Source: Neptuniibacter caesariensis
GTDB lineage: Bacteria; Pseudomonadota; Gammaproteobacteria; Pseudomonadales; Balneatricaceae
Assembly (NCBI RefSeq): GCF_000153345.1
Contig: NZ_CH724125.1
Coordinates: 916,716-980,715 of the forward strand
Length of the DNA: 64,000 bases
Reading direction: 5' to 3'
In this document: in pieces, positions 46,156-54,991 of the stretch
Layout: the number at the start of each line of letters is the position of its first letter
Position numbering within the stretch: the stretch's first letter is position 1
Program-made: the position numbers and the translations under genes
Notes under the pieces: generated by a model
Databases searched by the model: none
Seen by the model: the letters and a program-made list of their open reading frames with translations, nothing else
What the model was told of the DNA's origin: nothing

Positions 46156-47958
46156 ATGTTCAGGAAGATTATTCTATTCACTATGCTTGCGATTCTGGCT
46201 TGGGGTTTCTGGATCAGTCCTAACTTCAAGGAAATCGCCGCTGGGGTCGCTATCTTCCTGTTCGGGATGCTTGCTCTTGAAGAAGGTTTCAAAACCTTCA
46301 CTGGCGGAGTGCTAGAGCGCATATTACGAAAAACAACCGATGGCCCATGGAAGTCACTGACGTTTGGTGTAGTCAGCACTTCCATTATGCAATCCAGCTC
46401 GCTGGTTTCGGTCATCACCATCTCTTTCCTGAGTGCCGGGCTGATTGGCCTGGCTGCGGGGATCGGAATTATTTTTGGCGCCAATCTTGGTACTACAACC
46501 GGCGCCTGGTTAATTGCCGGTTTGGGCATGAAGGTTAAGATTTCTGCCTATGCGATGCCTATGTTGGTATTCGGTATTGTTCTGATCTTCCAGAAATCGA
46601 GAACGATGAACGGCATCGGCTATATTCTTGCCGGTCTCGGATTTCTGTTCCTCGGCATTCACTATATGAAAGAGGGCTTTGAGGCCTTCCGCGATACCAT
46701 CGATCTGACAGCGTTTTCGGTTTCGGGTTACAGCGGAATTATGTTGTTTACTCTTATTGGTATCGCTGCAACGGTGATTATGCAGTCCAGCCATGCAACA
46801 TTGGTCATTATTATTACCGGCTTGGCAGCGCAACAGATCACTTATGAGAACGCTTTAGCGCTGGCGATAGGTGCCAATATAGGCACCACGATTACAGCAA
46901 TCATCGGGTCGATGAGCGCAAGTGTGCAGGGTAAACGCCTGGCAGCGGCTCACTTGATATTCAACATGGTCACCGCAATTATCGCTATCGTGTTTATCTA
47001 CCAGATTGCTGAAATGGTCGACGGTTTCAGCGCTATGGTGGGGATCGCTGCGGATAATTACACCTTAAAGCTGGCAATATTTCATACGATTTTTAATTCG
47101 ATAGGCATTATTGCGATGATGCCTTTCATCGACAAACTGGCTAGCTCTTTGACCAAAGCGATGCCTGAGAAAGTGCAGTCCAGAGAGAAACCAATGTATC
47201 TCAATGAAGCGGTTGAGGAGTTGCCCGACACCGCAATTGAGGCGGTACGTAAAGAAACACTGAGATTGTACGATAATGCCTTCGCCATCATCGCTCACGG
47301 CCTGAGTTTACATCGCGATGATATTTTGTCGGATAAACAACTCGAAGATGTTGTCAGGCAAGACCATAAAGTCATTCCGATCAATTTTGATCACGAATAT
47401 GAAATCAGTATCAAGGGCCTTTACAGTGATATCGTAAAGTTCATCAGTGGTGCCCAGTCGAATATGACTCCGGAGCAAAGTGATGAGTTGTTCCGGCTGC
47501 GGGCTGCAGGACGTGACATTGTGGAAGCCATTAAAGATACCAAGCATATGAGCAAGAACCTTTCATATTACATTGTCTCGGAAAACCAATATATCCGCGC
47601 AGAGTACAATAAGTTCCGCATTCAATTAGGTAACCTGATGCGTGAACTGGATGCTATTCGTAATGATGTTGAAGACTCTTCAAATGTGCTCTCCCTGGAT
47701 AGTTTGAAGCTTGATATGAGAGCCAATGATGTGACGGCGAACGGTGATATGGAGATGCTGATACGCGAGAATAAAATCACCGCTGTTATGGCAACGTCGA
47801 TGATGAATGACACAAATTATGCTTATGATGTCGCCAAAAACCTGATCCAGATGGGGGAGACTCTGTTTGCGAGTGGGAATCTGGATATGGATAAGGCGGT
47901 ACGCAGTGTGGCGCTGACTGAAGATGAAGTGAGCGAAATTCTCGATGACAACAAATAA
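46156..47958 (+). CDS. Na+/phosphate cotransporter (NptA/YjbB type) with PhoU-like C-terminus
   Basis: This 600-residue protein has the duplicated QSSS motifs of Na/Pi-II cotransporters (VVSTSIMQSSSLVSVITISF, GIAATVIMQSSHATLVIIIT), each followed by GANLGTT/GANIGTT. The last 230 residues form a helical PhoU-like cytoplasmic domain (IEAVRKETLRLYDNAFAIIA, MMNDTNYAYDVAKNLIQMGE). Members move phosphate across the inner membrane with Na+; some work in the outward direction. It lies 92 bp after the PiT gene and 33 bp before a small coiled-coil gene, so the three may be one operon handling phosphate. Confidence 0.92.
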   Translation: MFRKIILFTMLAILAWGFWISPNFKEIAAGVAIFLFGMLALEEGFKTFTGGVLERILRKTTDGPWKSLTFGVVSTSIMQSSSLVSVITISFLSAGLIGLAAGIGIIFGANLGTTTGAWLIAGLGMKVKISAYAMPMLVFGIVLIFQKSRTMNGIGYILAGLGFLFLGIHYMKEGFEAFRDTIDLTAFSVSGYSGIMLFTLIGIAATVIMQSSHATLVIIITGLAAQQITYENALALAIGANIGTTITAIIGSMSASVQGKRLAAAHLIFNMVTAIIAIVFIYQIAEMVDGFSAMVGIAADNYTLKLAIFHTIFNSIGIIAMMPFIDKLASSLTKAMPEKVQSREKPMYLNEAVEELPDTAIEAVRKETLRLYDNAFAIIAHGLSLHRDDILSDKQLEDVVRQDHKVIPINFDHEYEISIKGLYSDIVKFISGAQSNMTPEQSDELFRLRAAGRDIVEAIKDTKHMSKNLSYYIVSENQYIRAEYNKFRIQLGNLMRELDAIRNDVEDSSNVLSLDSLKLDMRANDVTANGDMEMLIRENKITAVMATSMMNDTNYAYDVAKNLIQMGETLFASGNLDMDKAVRSVALTEDEVSEILDDNK

Positions 47959-47991
47959 CAATCTCAATATTGATTGCCTGGAGGTAAGACT

Positions 47992-48234
47992 GTGAAACTG
48001 CTCAAGTTGTTAGAGACTGCCCAGAAATACCTCGACGATGAGAAACTTCAAGCAGATGAGCGCAAGAAATGTCTCAAAGATATCCAGCAAAAGTTAAAAA
48101 AGAAAAAGAAGCAACTGAAAGAGAAGGTTGCTGCTGAAAGTGAAGAAAATGAATTAAAACGCCTTAAGAAAAACCTCGATATCGTCACGGCTCAGCGAAA
48201 AAAAGTCATTGCTGCACTTAAAGAGCTCCAGTAA
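47992..48234 (+). CDS. Small Lys-rich coiled-coil protein
   Basis: GTG 47992 is chosen because GGAGGT lies six bases before it; a TTG at 47974 would place this site inside the gene. The 80-residue product is almost wholly charged helix (LLETAQKYLDDEKLQADERK, QQKLKKKKKQLKEKVAAES, RLKKNLDIVTAQRKKVIAAL) with heptad spacing, so a coiled coil is likely. It has no membrane segment. It follows the Na/Pi transporter with its PhoU-like domain and could bind it or nucleic acid/polyphosphate; this is only inferred from charge and place. Confidence 0.75.
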   Translation: MKLLKLLETAQKYLDDEKLQADERKKCLKDIQQKLKKKKKQLKEKVAAESEENELKRLKKNLDIVTAQRKKVIAALKELQ

Positions 48235-48334
48235 GTGATGAACTATAGTTTTGATGGTTTCTGTCCGTCAGGCTTTACCGATACTAGTACTTCGAGCCGC
48301 TGTTGATTCGACAGTATAAAAGCAGACTCCTGGT

Positions 48335-49255
48335 TTAGTAACTTCTCACCAATTTCTTGGTTCGTTTGCGGCTTTGCCACAATAAGAAAATTCCACTTCC
48401 TGCAATAACCAATCCGCCCAATAACGTCAGCAGATCAGGCCGTTCGTTAAAGACAATAATCCCCAGAACAAATGCAAAGATCAGCCGGGTATAGCGAAAC
48501 GGGGTGACCATAGATATCTCACCGGTACGCATCGCTTTGGTCAGGAAGTTATAGGCGATCACGCCAAAGATGATGGCGCAAGCGGTTTTTAGCCCTGCGG
48601 AGGAATCCAACAGCGGGGCAAGATCAACCGATTCTGCGTACCAAGCCTGAAGGATAGCGCCACAAATAATCAGTACCATAAACCCGTAGATACCCAGTTG
48701 GAAATTGGTCAGGGTCGGGGGCGCAGCGCGAGTCGCCAGATCACGCCCGGCAAAGCCAATCGTGCTAATGACGGCAAAGATAGAAGCGGCACTGAAGCTG
48801 TCCAGCCCCGGGCGTACTATCATCAGAACACCGATAAAGCCTGCCATAATCGCCAGCCAGTGCTGCCAGCCAACCCGTTCTTTAAAGAACAGGATACCGC
48901 CAAGAACTACCACCAAGGGGGTCGCCTGAAGAATCGCCGAGGCGCTGGATAGGGGAGAGAGGGTAATCGCCAGGGCAAAGAACAGCCGGCCGACTATTTC
49001 AAAAGCTGAGCGTATTAGCTGTACTCTGGAAAAGAGCGCCGGGTTATAGATCGCTTCACCTTTCAGCGTAGCCATCACCATAAATATCAACATCCCCCCG
49101 CTACCGAACAGGATCAGCAGGGTGCCAAGGGAAAGGTGGTCCGCCGCGGCTTTGATAAACATATCTTCCACGGCAAAAGCTGCCATAGCGAAGACCATAA
49201 AAAGCGTACCGCGAATATTGTCGTTAACTGAACTGTTTAGCATAGTGCCAAACAT
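48335..49255 (-). CDS. EamA/DMT-family transporter (drug/metabolite exporter type)
   Basis: This 306-residue inner-membrane protein has ten predicted helices in two EamA halves: MVFAMAAFAVEDMFIKAAAD, LSPLSSASAILQATPLVVVL, FFKERVGWQHWLAIMAGFIG in the first and ACAIIFGVIAYNFLTKAMRT, ISMVTPFRYTRLIFAFVLGI, FNERPDLLTLLGGLVIAGSG in the second. Such proteins often export amino acids or metabolites; the substrate is unknown. The first Met at 49255 or the fifth residue may be the start. Its upstream region holds the 340-bp decanucleotide array, beginning 86 bp before the start codon, which may affect its promoter. Confidence 0.9.
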   Translation of the reverse strand: MFGTMLNSSVNDNIRGTLFMVFAMAAFAVEDMFIKAAADHLSLGTLLILFGSGGMLIFMVMATLKGEAIYNPALFSRVQLIRSAFEIVGRLFFALAITLSPLSSASAILQATPLVVVLGGILFFKERVGWQHWLAIMAGFIGVLMIVRPGLDSFSAASIFAVISTIGFAGRDLATRAAPPTLTNFQLGIYGFMVLIICGAILQAWYAESVDLAPLLDSSAGLKTACAIIFGVIAYNFLTKAMRTGEISMVTPFRYTRLIFAFVLGIIVFNERPDLLTLLGGLVIAGSGIFLLWQSRKRTKKLVRSY

Positions 49256-49340
49256 GGTAATCCCAAGCCGGACCTGGCAATAGGCACAGATAAATTAAAT
49301 AGTGGGATACAGATTGTATTAAAGGCGGTTAAGATCTGAT

Positions 49341-49680
49341 GAAGGCAGCGGAAGGCAGCGGAAGGCAGCGGAAGGCAGCGGAAGGCAGCGGAAGGCAGCG
49401 GAAGGCAGCCGAAGTCAGCCGAAGTCAGCCGAAGTCAGCCGAAGTCAGCCGAAGTCAGCCGAAGTCAGCCGAAGTCAGCCGAAGTCAGCCGAAGTCAGCC
49501 GAAGTCAGCCGAAGTCAGCCGAAGTCAGCCGAAGTCAGCCGAAGTCAGCCGAAGTCAGCCGAAGTCAGCGGAAGTCAGCGGAAGTCAGCGGAAGGCAGCG
49601 GAAGGCAGCGGAAGGCAGCGGAAGGCAGCGGAAGGCAGCGGAAGGCAGCGGAAGGCAGCGGAAGGCAGCGGAAGGCAGCC
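49341..49680. repeat. Array of 34 tandem 10-bp repeats (GAAGKCAGCS)
   Basis: Thirty-four uninterrupted decamers fill 49341-49680. They vary only at base 5 (G or T) and base 10 (G or C). Order is six GAAGGCAGCG, one GAAGGCAGCC, fifteen GAAGTCAGCC, three GAAGTCAGCG, eight GAAGGCAGCG, one GAAGGCAGCC. Decayed copies continue to about 49710. The purine-rich strand is the plus strand. The array lies between the start of the DMT gene and the terminator of the liv operon. Confidence 0.97.
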
Positions 49681-49743
49681 GCATTTAGCTGAAGTTATCC
49701 GCAGTCAGCAGGCCCTGGCTGCTTTTCCCTGCCCCTTAGAAAC

Positions 49744-49773
49744 AAAAAAAACCGGCTCAGCGGCCGGTTTTTT
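49744..49773 (-). terminator. Terminator of the liv operon
   Basis: ACCGGC (49751-49756) pairs with GCCGGT (49763-49768), extended by A7 on the left and T6 on the right, which gives a T run on the minus strand after livF. Confidence 0.85.
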
Positions 49774-49794
49774 ATGGTTTCTAAGAGGGCTTAC

Positions 49795-50496
49795 TTATCC
49801 CCCAAGATACGCCTTACGCACATCGTCGTTAACCAGCAGAGCATCACCGGTATCTTCCAATACCACACGGCCATTCTCAAGCACGTAACCGCGGTCGGCG
49901 ATACGCAGAGCCTGGTTCGCGTTCTGCTCTACCAGGAAGATGGTTACGCCTTCATCACGCAGTTTTTCGATGATATCGAAGATCTGCTGAATGATGATCG
50001 GTGCCAGGCCCAGTGAGGGTTCGTCCAGCAGGATCATGCGTGGCTTAGACATCATGGCACGGCCAATCGCCAGCATCTGCTGTTCACCACCGGACATTGT
50101 GCCGGCACGCTGATCAAAACGCTCTTCCAGACGAGGGAAGAGTTCCAGTACGTGTTTAACGGTTTCCTGTGCTTCCGCTTTGCTGCGGAAGTAGGAACCC
50201 ATAAACAGGTTCTCTTCTACCGTCATACCACTGAAGACACGGCGGCCTTCAGGTACGATCGCCAGGCCTTTACGCATCACTGATGGGGTGTCCAGACCAG
50301 AGATCACTTCACCGTCAAATTCGATGGTTCCGGAGGTCGCCTGCGGATCACCACAGATGGTCATCATCAGGGTAGTTTTACCGGCACCGTTGGCACCGAT
50401 CAGTGTAACGATCTCGCCCTGTTTAACTTCCAGAGAGATATCATGCAGAGCCTGAATCTGGCCATAATGCGTATTAACATTTTCAATGCGCAGCAT
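49795..50496 (-). CDS. livF: Branched-chain amino-acid ABC transporter ATPase LivF
   Basis: This 233-residue ATPase has Walker A GANGAGKTTLM, the ABC signature MSGGEQQMLAIGRAM and Walker B MILLDEPSLGLAP, with LIVEQNANQAL-type H-loop region (FLVEQNANQALRIADRGYVL). The length and the ending typical of LivF (LLVNDDVRKAYLGG) separate it from LivG. It is the last gene of livK-H-M-G-F on the minus strand and follows livG after one base. With LivG it powers high-affinity uptake of leucine, isoleucine, valine or related amino acids. Confidence 0.95.
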   Translation of the reverse strand: MLRIENVNTHYGQIQALHDISLEVKQGEIVTLIGANGAGKTTLMMTICGDPQATSGTIEFDGEVISGLDTPSVMRKGLAIVPEGRRVFSGMTVEENLFMGSYFRSKAEAQETVKHVLELFPRLEERFDQRAGTMSGGEQQMLAIGRAMMSKPRMILLDEPSLGLAPIIIQQIFDIIEKLRDEGVTIFLVEQNANQALRIADRGYVLENGRVVLEDTGDALLVNDDVRKAYLGG

Positions 50497-50497
50497 A

Positions 50498-51265
50498 TTA
50501 GTCTTCCCCCAGGTAAGCTTTGATTACGTCAGGGTTGTTCTTGATCTCTTCCGGCGAACCATCCGCCAGCGGAGTACCCTGCGCAATAACATAGATATGA
50601 TCAGAGATGCCCATTACCAGGCTCATATCATGCTCAATCAGAAGAATGGAGATCTCGTGCTCATCACGTAGTTTGATGATCAGTTCGTCCAGTTCTTTGG
50701 TTTCATTGGGGTTTAGACCAGCCGCTGGCTCATCCAGCATTAGCAGTTCTGGCTGAGTTACCATGCAGCGGGCAATTTCCAGACGGCGTTGCTGGCCGTA
50801 AGAGAGGTTGCCCGCCTGGCGGTTAGCTACATCCAGAAGACCTACTTCCTCGAGCCATTGTGCCGCATGATCCATCGCTTCACCTTCCTTACGACGGTAG
50901 GAAGGGGTTTTGAACAGACCTGAGAACAGGTTAGTGTTCAGGTGACGGTGCTGGGCAACCAGCATGTTTTCAACCACAGTCATGTTTGAGAACAGGCGTA
51001 CGTGCTGGAAAGTACGGACCAAACCTTTACGGGAGATCTGGAAGTCTTTCAGGCCAGCGATCTGCTCGTTCTTGAACATCACGCTACCCGCTGTTGGGAT
51101 ATAGAAACCCGACAGGCAGTTAAATACGGTGGTTTTACCTGCACCGTTAGGGCCGATAATCGAAACGATCTGGCGGTTTTTAACCTTCAGATTTACACCG
51201 TTTACTGCTACCAACCCACCAAAACGCATCGTTAGTGCGTTTACATCAAGAAGTAATTGGCTCAT
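50498..51265 (-). CDS. livG: Branched-chain amino-acid ABC transporter ATPase LivG
   Basis: This 255-residue ATPase has [18 protein letters not shown], Walker [19 protein letters not shown], signature [15 protein letters not shown], Walker [17 protein letters not shown] and the LivG-specific long region after Walker A ([20 protein letters not shown]). Its start overlaps the livM stop by four bases. It pairs with LivF as the nucleotide-binding dimer. Confidence 0.95.
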   Translation of the reverse strand: MSQLLLDVNALTMRFGGLVAVNGVNLKVKNRQIVSIIGPNGAGKTTVFNCLSGFYIPTAGSVMFKNEQIAGLKDFQISRKGLVRTFQHVRLFSNMTVVENMLVAQHRHLNTNLFSGLFKTPSYRRKEGEAMDHAAQWLEEVGLLDVANRQAGNLSYGQQRRLEIARCMVTQPELLMLDEPAAGLNPNETKELDELIIKLRDEHEISILLIEHDMSLVMGISDHIYVIAQGTPLADGSPEEIKNNPDVIKAYLGED

Positions 51266-52521
51266 CGATTCAACTCCAGATGTGGGCGTTTCATTGGTAC
51301 CAGACCCTGTGGGCGCCAGCGCATCATAATTACCATCAGGAATCCGAATAACAGCATGCGGTATTCAGAGAACTCACGCGCAAGCTCTGGAAGGATGGTC
51401 ATGATAATCGCGGCCAGGATAACGCCGACCTGTGAGCCCATTCCGCCCAATACAACGATGGCGAGAATGATTGCGGACTCGATGAAGATAAAGGATTCCG
51501 GACTGATAAAGCCCTGTCGTGCGGCAAAGAATGCACCTGCAAAACCTGCAGTGGTTGCACCTAGTGTAAAGGCAGACAGCTTGATGACTGTACGGTTCAG
51601 ACCTAGTGAGCGACAAGCGATCTCGTCTTCACGCAGGGCTTCCCACGCACGGCCAACCGGCATACGCATCAGACGGTTGATCACGTAAACCACGAAGATG
51701 GTCAGGATCACTGCGATCAGATAAAGGAAGATCACCTTGTATGAGCTGGAGTAATCAATGCCGAAGAACTCATGGAAGAGTACCGTGTCTTCTTCCTTGG
51801 CACGGCGGCTGAATTCCAGACCGAACAGGGTTGGCTTATCGATACCAGAGATACCGTTAGGACCACCAGTGACTGCTGTCCAGTTGTTCAGGAGAATACG
51901 GATAATCTCACCGAAGCCCAGAGTTACGATCGCCAGATAGTCACCACGCAGCCTCAATACCGGGAAGCCCAGAATAAAGCCGAATAGTGCAGCCAGACCC
52001 GCCGAGATCGGTAGACAAGCCCAGAATGACATGCCGAAATACTGAGAAAGCAGCGCGTACGTGTAGGCACCTACTGCATAGAAGGCTACGAAGCCAAGAT
52101 CCAGCAGACCAGCAAGGCCGACTACGATGTTCAGGCCCAGACCCAGCATGATGTAGATCAGTGCCAGGGTCGCAAGGTCAACCGAACCACGGGAAACCAT
52201 AAATGGCCAAACCAGCATGCCCACGATCAGCAGGGCCAGTAGCCAGGGTTTCAGCGTCGCCATTTTCTGCTCTTTTGGCAGCATATTGCTTAGCTTTGGT
52301 TTCGGAACTTTGCTGAAGATCGCATCGATCTTGTCGGAGAACAGCTGTGACAGGAAAACCAGCGCGATACCCAGACCGATCCAGGTCCATTGTTCAGCAC
52401 TTGCACCTTTAATTGCCAGCTGTGTGCCCTCTGTATCAAGCTTAATACCCACCATCAGGCAGGTGAGAATAAAAGCGATACCCGAGGCAAAAAGCGCGTT
52501 ATAAAACTTGTTAGTCATCAC
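51262..52521 (-). CDS. livM: Branched-chain amino-acid ABC transporter permease LivM
   Basis: This 419-residue permease has the LivM core [60 protein letters not shown] and [20 protein letters not shown]. An N-terminal extension of about 100 residues with two or three extra helices is as in E. coli LivM. It overlaps livG and livH by four bases on each side, so the permease and ATPase genes are coupled. Confidence 0.95.
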   Translation of the reverse strand: MMTNKFYNALFASGIAFILTCLMVGIKLDTEGTQLAIKGASAEQWTWIGLGIALVFLSQLFSDKIDAIFSKVPKPKLSNMLPKEQKMATLKPWLLALLIVGMLVWPFMVSRGSVDLATLALIYIMLGLGLNIVVGLAGLLDLGFVAFYAVGAYTYALLSQYFGMSFWACLPISAGLAALFGFILGFPVLRLRGDYLAIVTLGFGEIIRILLNNWTAVTGGPNGISGIDKPTLFGLEFSRRAKEEDTVLFHEFFGIDYSSSYKVIFLYLIAVILTIFVVYVINRLMRMPVGRAWEALREDEIACRSLGLNRTVIKLSAFTLGATTAGFAGAFFAARQGFISPESFIFIESAIILAIVVLGGMGSQVGVILAAIIMTILPELAREFSEYRMLLFGFLMVIMMRWRPQGLVPMKRPHLELNR

Positions 52522-53444
52522 ACTTTCTCCACTTCCGGTTTACCCAGCAGTCCGCTTGGACGGAACAGCAGGATCAGAACCAGCAGGCCGAAAGATACAA
52601 CATCTTTATATTCCGCCGGGAAGAAAGCCGCAGTCATTGCTTCTGTAACACCCAGAATCAAACCACCCAACATTGCACCCGGAATGGAACCGATTCCACC
52701 CAGTACTGCTGCGGTGAAGGCTTTAAGGCCTGCGATAAAGCCAACAAACGGGTTGATCACACCGTAGTAAAGGCTTAGCAGGATACCTGCTACTGCTGCC
52801 AGTGCAGCACCCACGATGAAGGTCAGCGCGATGATCTTGTTAGTGTCGATACCCAGTAGGTTGGTCATCCCCAGGTCTTCAGAGCAGGCACGACAAGCGC
52901 GACCCATGCGTGAACGGGAGATAAACAGGGTAAGTGCGGTCATCGTAAGCAGCGTCGCGATCCAGATAATCGACTGCATGTAAGAGATAGTGACTTCAAA
53001 CACCGCAGGATCACCGAATGTCCAGCCACCCACAACTTGTGGTGGCAGCGCTGCATCACGGTAGCCCTGAGACAGACCAACGTAGTTTTGCAGGAAGATC
53101 GACATACCGATCGCAGAGATCAGTGGGATCAGACGGTTCGAGCCTCGCAATGGCCGGTAGGCCACTCGCTCCACTGTCCAGCCATAGGTACTGGAGACAA
53201 TGACAGCGACGATAAGCACGATGAGTAAAACAATAGGGAGGGAGACCAAACCCATGCCTAGCAGGCCAGCGATTACGATGAAAGTGACATAGGAGCCAAT
53301 CATGTAAATTTCGCCGTGGGCAAAGTTGATCATACCGATAATGCCGTAAACCATCGTGTAACCGATAGCGATCAGGGCATAGGTAGATCCGATGGTCAGT
53401 CCATTAATAAGCTGTTGTAAAAGATAGAGAGAAAATTCAGACAT
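52518..53444 (-). CDS. livH: Branched-chain amino-acid ABC transporter permease LivH
   Basis: This 308-residue permease has [80 protein letters not shown] and [20 protein letters not shown], all typical of LivH. It forms the membrane pathway with LivM. A strong hairpin sits in the 109-bp gap between livK and this gene. Confidence 0.95.
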   Translation of the reverse strand: MSEFSLYLLQQLINGLTIGSTYALIAIGYTMVYGIIGMINFAHGEIYMIGSYVTFIVIAGLLGMGLVSLPIVLLIVLIVAVIVSSTYGWTVERVAYRPLRGSNRLIPLISAIGMSIFLQNYVGLSQGYRDAALPPQVVGGWTFGDPAVFEVTISYMQSIIWIATLLTMTALTLFISRSRMGRACRACSEDLGMTNLLGIDTNKIIALTFIVGAALAAVAGILLSLYYGVINPFVGFIAGLKAFTAAVLGGIGSIPGAMLGGLILGVTEAMTAAFFPAEYKDVVSFGLLVLILLFRPSGLLGKPEVEKV

Positions 53445-53465
53445 TTACAGGGACCAGAAAACATG

Positions 53466-53499
53466 AACCCCCCAGCTCCGGATCACGGAGTAGGGGGGT
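53466..53499 (-). promoter_or_regulatory. Intercistronic hairpin between livK and livH
   Basis: CCCCCC (53468-53473), two unpaired or weakly paired bases and CTCCG (53476-53480) pair with CGGAG (53486-53490) and GGGGGG (53493-53498) around GATCA. It lacks a T run on the minus strand. It probably protects the livK message or lowers read-through, giving more binding protein than permease. Confidence 0.65.
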
Positions 53500-53553
53500 A
53501 GGATCTCGTTAGTGCTGTCTTGTAGTCAGCACAGGAATAATCCGCATAGTTAA

Positions 53554-54672
53554 TTACTGTGCAGGCGTCTTAGAGCCATCCTGGTGTAGTTTGTAAACCA
53601 GGAAAGTAGACTCAGTCAGGTCGCCTTGCTTGTTATATTTAACTTTACCGATAGCAGTATCCAGTTCAGTTGCACGGATGTGGTCCGCCAGCTCGAATGG
53701 ATCAGTTTTGCCAGTAGCTTTCATTGCGTTAGTCATAACTTCAACTGCCGCGTAAGCTGTGAATACGAATGGACCTGTTGGGTCTTCGCCTTTCGCTTTG
53801 ATCGCTTCTACACGTGCCTGGTTAACTGCGTTCTGGTCGAAGCTCTTAGGTGCTGTTGCCAGTACGCCTTCAACTGCTTTACCCGCAATTTTAGCCAGGT
53901 CAGAGTTTACTACGCCTTCTGGACCCATGAACTGAGCTTTGAAGCCTTTCTCGCTAGACTGACGCAGGATCAGACCCAGCTCTGGGTGGTAACCACCGTA
54001 GTAAACGAAATCGATGTTGTTCTTTTTCAGCTTAGCGATCAGTGCTGAGAAGTCTTTATCGCCTGGAGTAACACCTTCAAACATAACTGGGTTCAGGTTG
54101 TTACCTTCCAGTTTAGTTTTAACAGCAGTTGCCAGGCCTTCGCCGTACTGCTGCTTGTCGTGGATTACTGCCACACGCTGAGGCTTAACAGAGTTCAGGA
54201 TGTGATCTGCAGCCAGGCTACCCTGCAGGCTGTCCAGACCGATTGTACGGAATACAAGCTGGAAACCTTTCTCAGTGATCGTCGGGGAGGTAGACGCTGC
54301 AGTGATCATCAAAACGCCTTCTTCGTCGTAGATGTCTGCTGCTGGCTCAGTAGAAGAAGAGCACAGGTGACCTACAACATGCTGAACGCCATCATTTACG
54401 ATTTTGTTCGCTACTGCTACAGCCTGTTTTGGGTCGCAAGCATCATCGTAGATAACGCCTTCCAGTTGCATGCCGTTGATACCACCTGCTTTGTTGATAT
54501 CGTCGATCGCAGCCATAACACCGATTTTCTGCATGTCACCATACTGTGCTACAGGACCTGTAGCTGGACCTGCCAGACCAATTTTCAGTGTTTCCGCGTT
54601 TGCAACAGACACAGCACCTGCCAATGCAGCAACGGTTCCCAATGTCATCAGCTTTTTGGCGATTTTGTTCAT
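53554..54672 (-). CDS. livK: Branched-chain amino-acid periplasmic binding protein (LivK/LivJ type)
   Basis: The start at 54672 gives a clean signal peptide (MNKIAKKLMTLGTVAALAGA to SVANAETLKIG) and has GAGG six bases upstream; the longer open frame to 54777 does not. The 372-residue protein has the type I binding fold with IGLAGPATGPVAQYGDMQKI, VIYDDACDPKQAVAVANKIV, VGHLCSSSTEPAADIYDEEG, KPQRVAVIHDKQQYGEGLA and FVYYGGYHPELGLILRQSSE. It captures leucine/isoleucine/valine or similar amino acids for LivHMGF. It uses favoured codons, as an abundant protein would. Confidence 0.95.
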   Translation of the reverse strand: MNKIAKKLMTLGTVAALAGAVSVANAETLKIGLAGPATGPVAQYGDMQKIGVMAAIDDINKAGGINGMQLEGVIYDDACDPKQAVAVANKIVNDGVQHVVGHLCSSSTEPAADIYDEEGVLMITAASTSPTITEKGFQLVFRTIGLDSLQGSLAADHILNSVKPQRVAVIHDKQQYGEGLATAVKTKLEGNNLNPVMFEGVTPGDKDFSALIAKLKKNNIDFVYYGGYHPELGLILRQSSEKGFKAQFMGPEGVVNSDLAKIAGKAVEGVLATAPKSFDQNAVNQARVEAIKAKGEDPTGPFVFTAYAAVEVMTNAMKATGKTDPFELADHIRATELDTAIGKVKYNKQGDLTESTFLVYKLHQDGSKTPAQ

Positions 54673-54991
54673 CATATGCCTCAGATTTTTATTATTTGAA
54701 ATCCCTTGTGGGGATAGGAAATATTTGGGTTTTAAAAAAAACGGCTCAAAGATACCTTCTGCATCAAAATGAAACAATGATCTGCTACAGGAACTTGAGC
54801 TTCATTCCAGAAGAAAGGTAGGCAATGTGACCCGAAATAGCAATTTTAACCTCCGATATGTTTATAAGGAGTGAAAAAATAAGCCATCAACTCTTTTTAG
54901 CCAGTGAAAACGCATTTTTTCAATTAAGGATAAAGGTTTTCGTGCCTTCACTAATAAAGCGGGCTCTAAAGGATTTAGAGCCCGCAATTAG
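54673..54991. other. Gene-free stretch upstream of livK
   Basis: No gene is visible. It must contain the liv promoter, reading left, and at its right end the terminator of the chemotaxis gene. It is AT-rich with several A and T runs; I can not place the promoter elements with confidence. Confidence 0.5.
54959..54985 (-). terminator. Terminator of the chemotaxis receptor gene
   Basis: GCGGGCTCTAAA and TTTAGAGCCCGC form a perfect 12-bp stem with a three-base loop; on the minus strand it is followed by TTTATT. Confidence 0.88.

Larger units (their letters stand above)
49256..49794. other. Intergenic region holding the decamer array and liv terminator
   Basis: About 85 bases next to the DMT start should hold its promoter. 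The array fills most of the rest. An open frame 49339-49692 exists only because ten-base repeats without stops read the same in every forward frame; I do not treat it as a gene. Confidence 0.8.

Noticed and set aside
49341..49680. CRISPR-like array
   Set aside because: Units are ten bases, directly abutting, with no spacers and no cas genes nearby.
49339..49692. 117-residue open frame over the decamer array
   Set aside because: A ten-base repeat without stops is open in every forward frame; there is no ribosome-binding site and the product is pure repeat.
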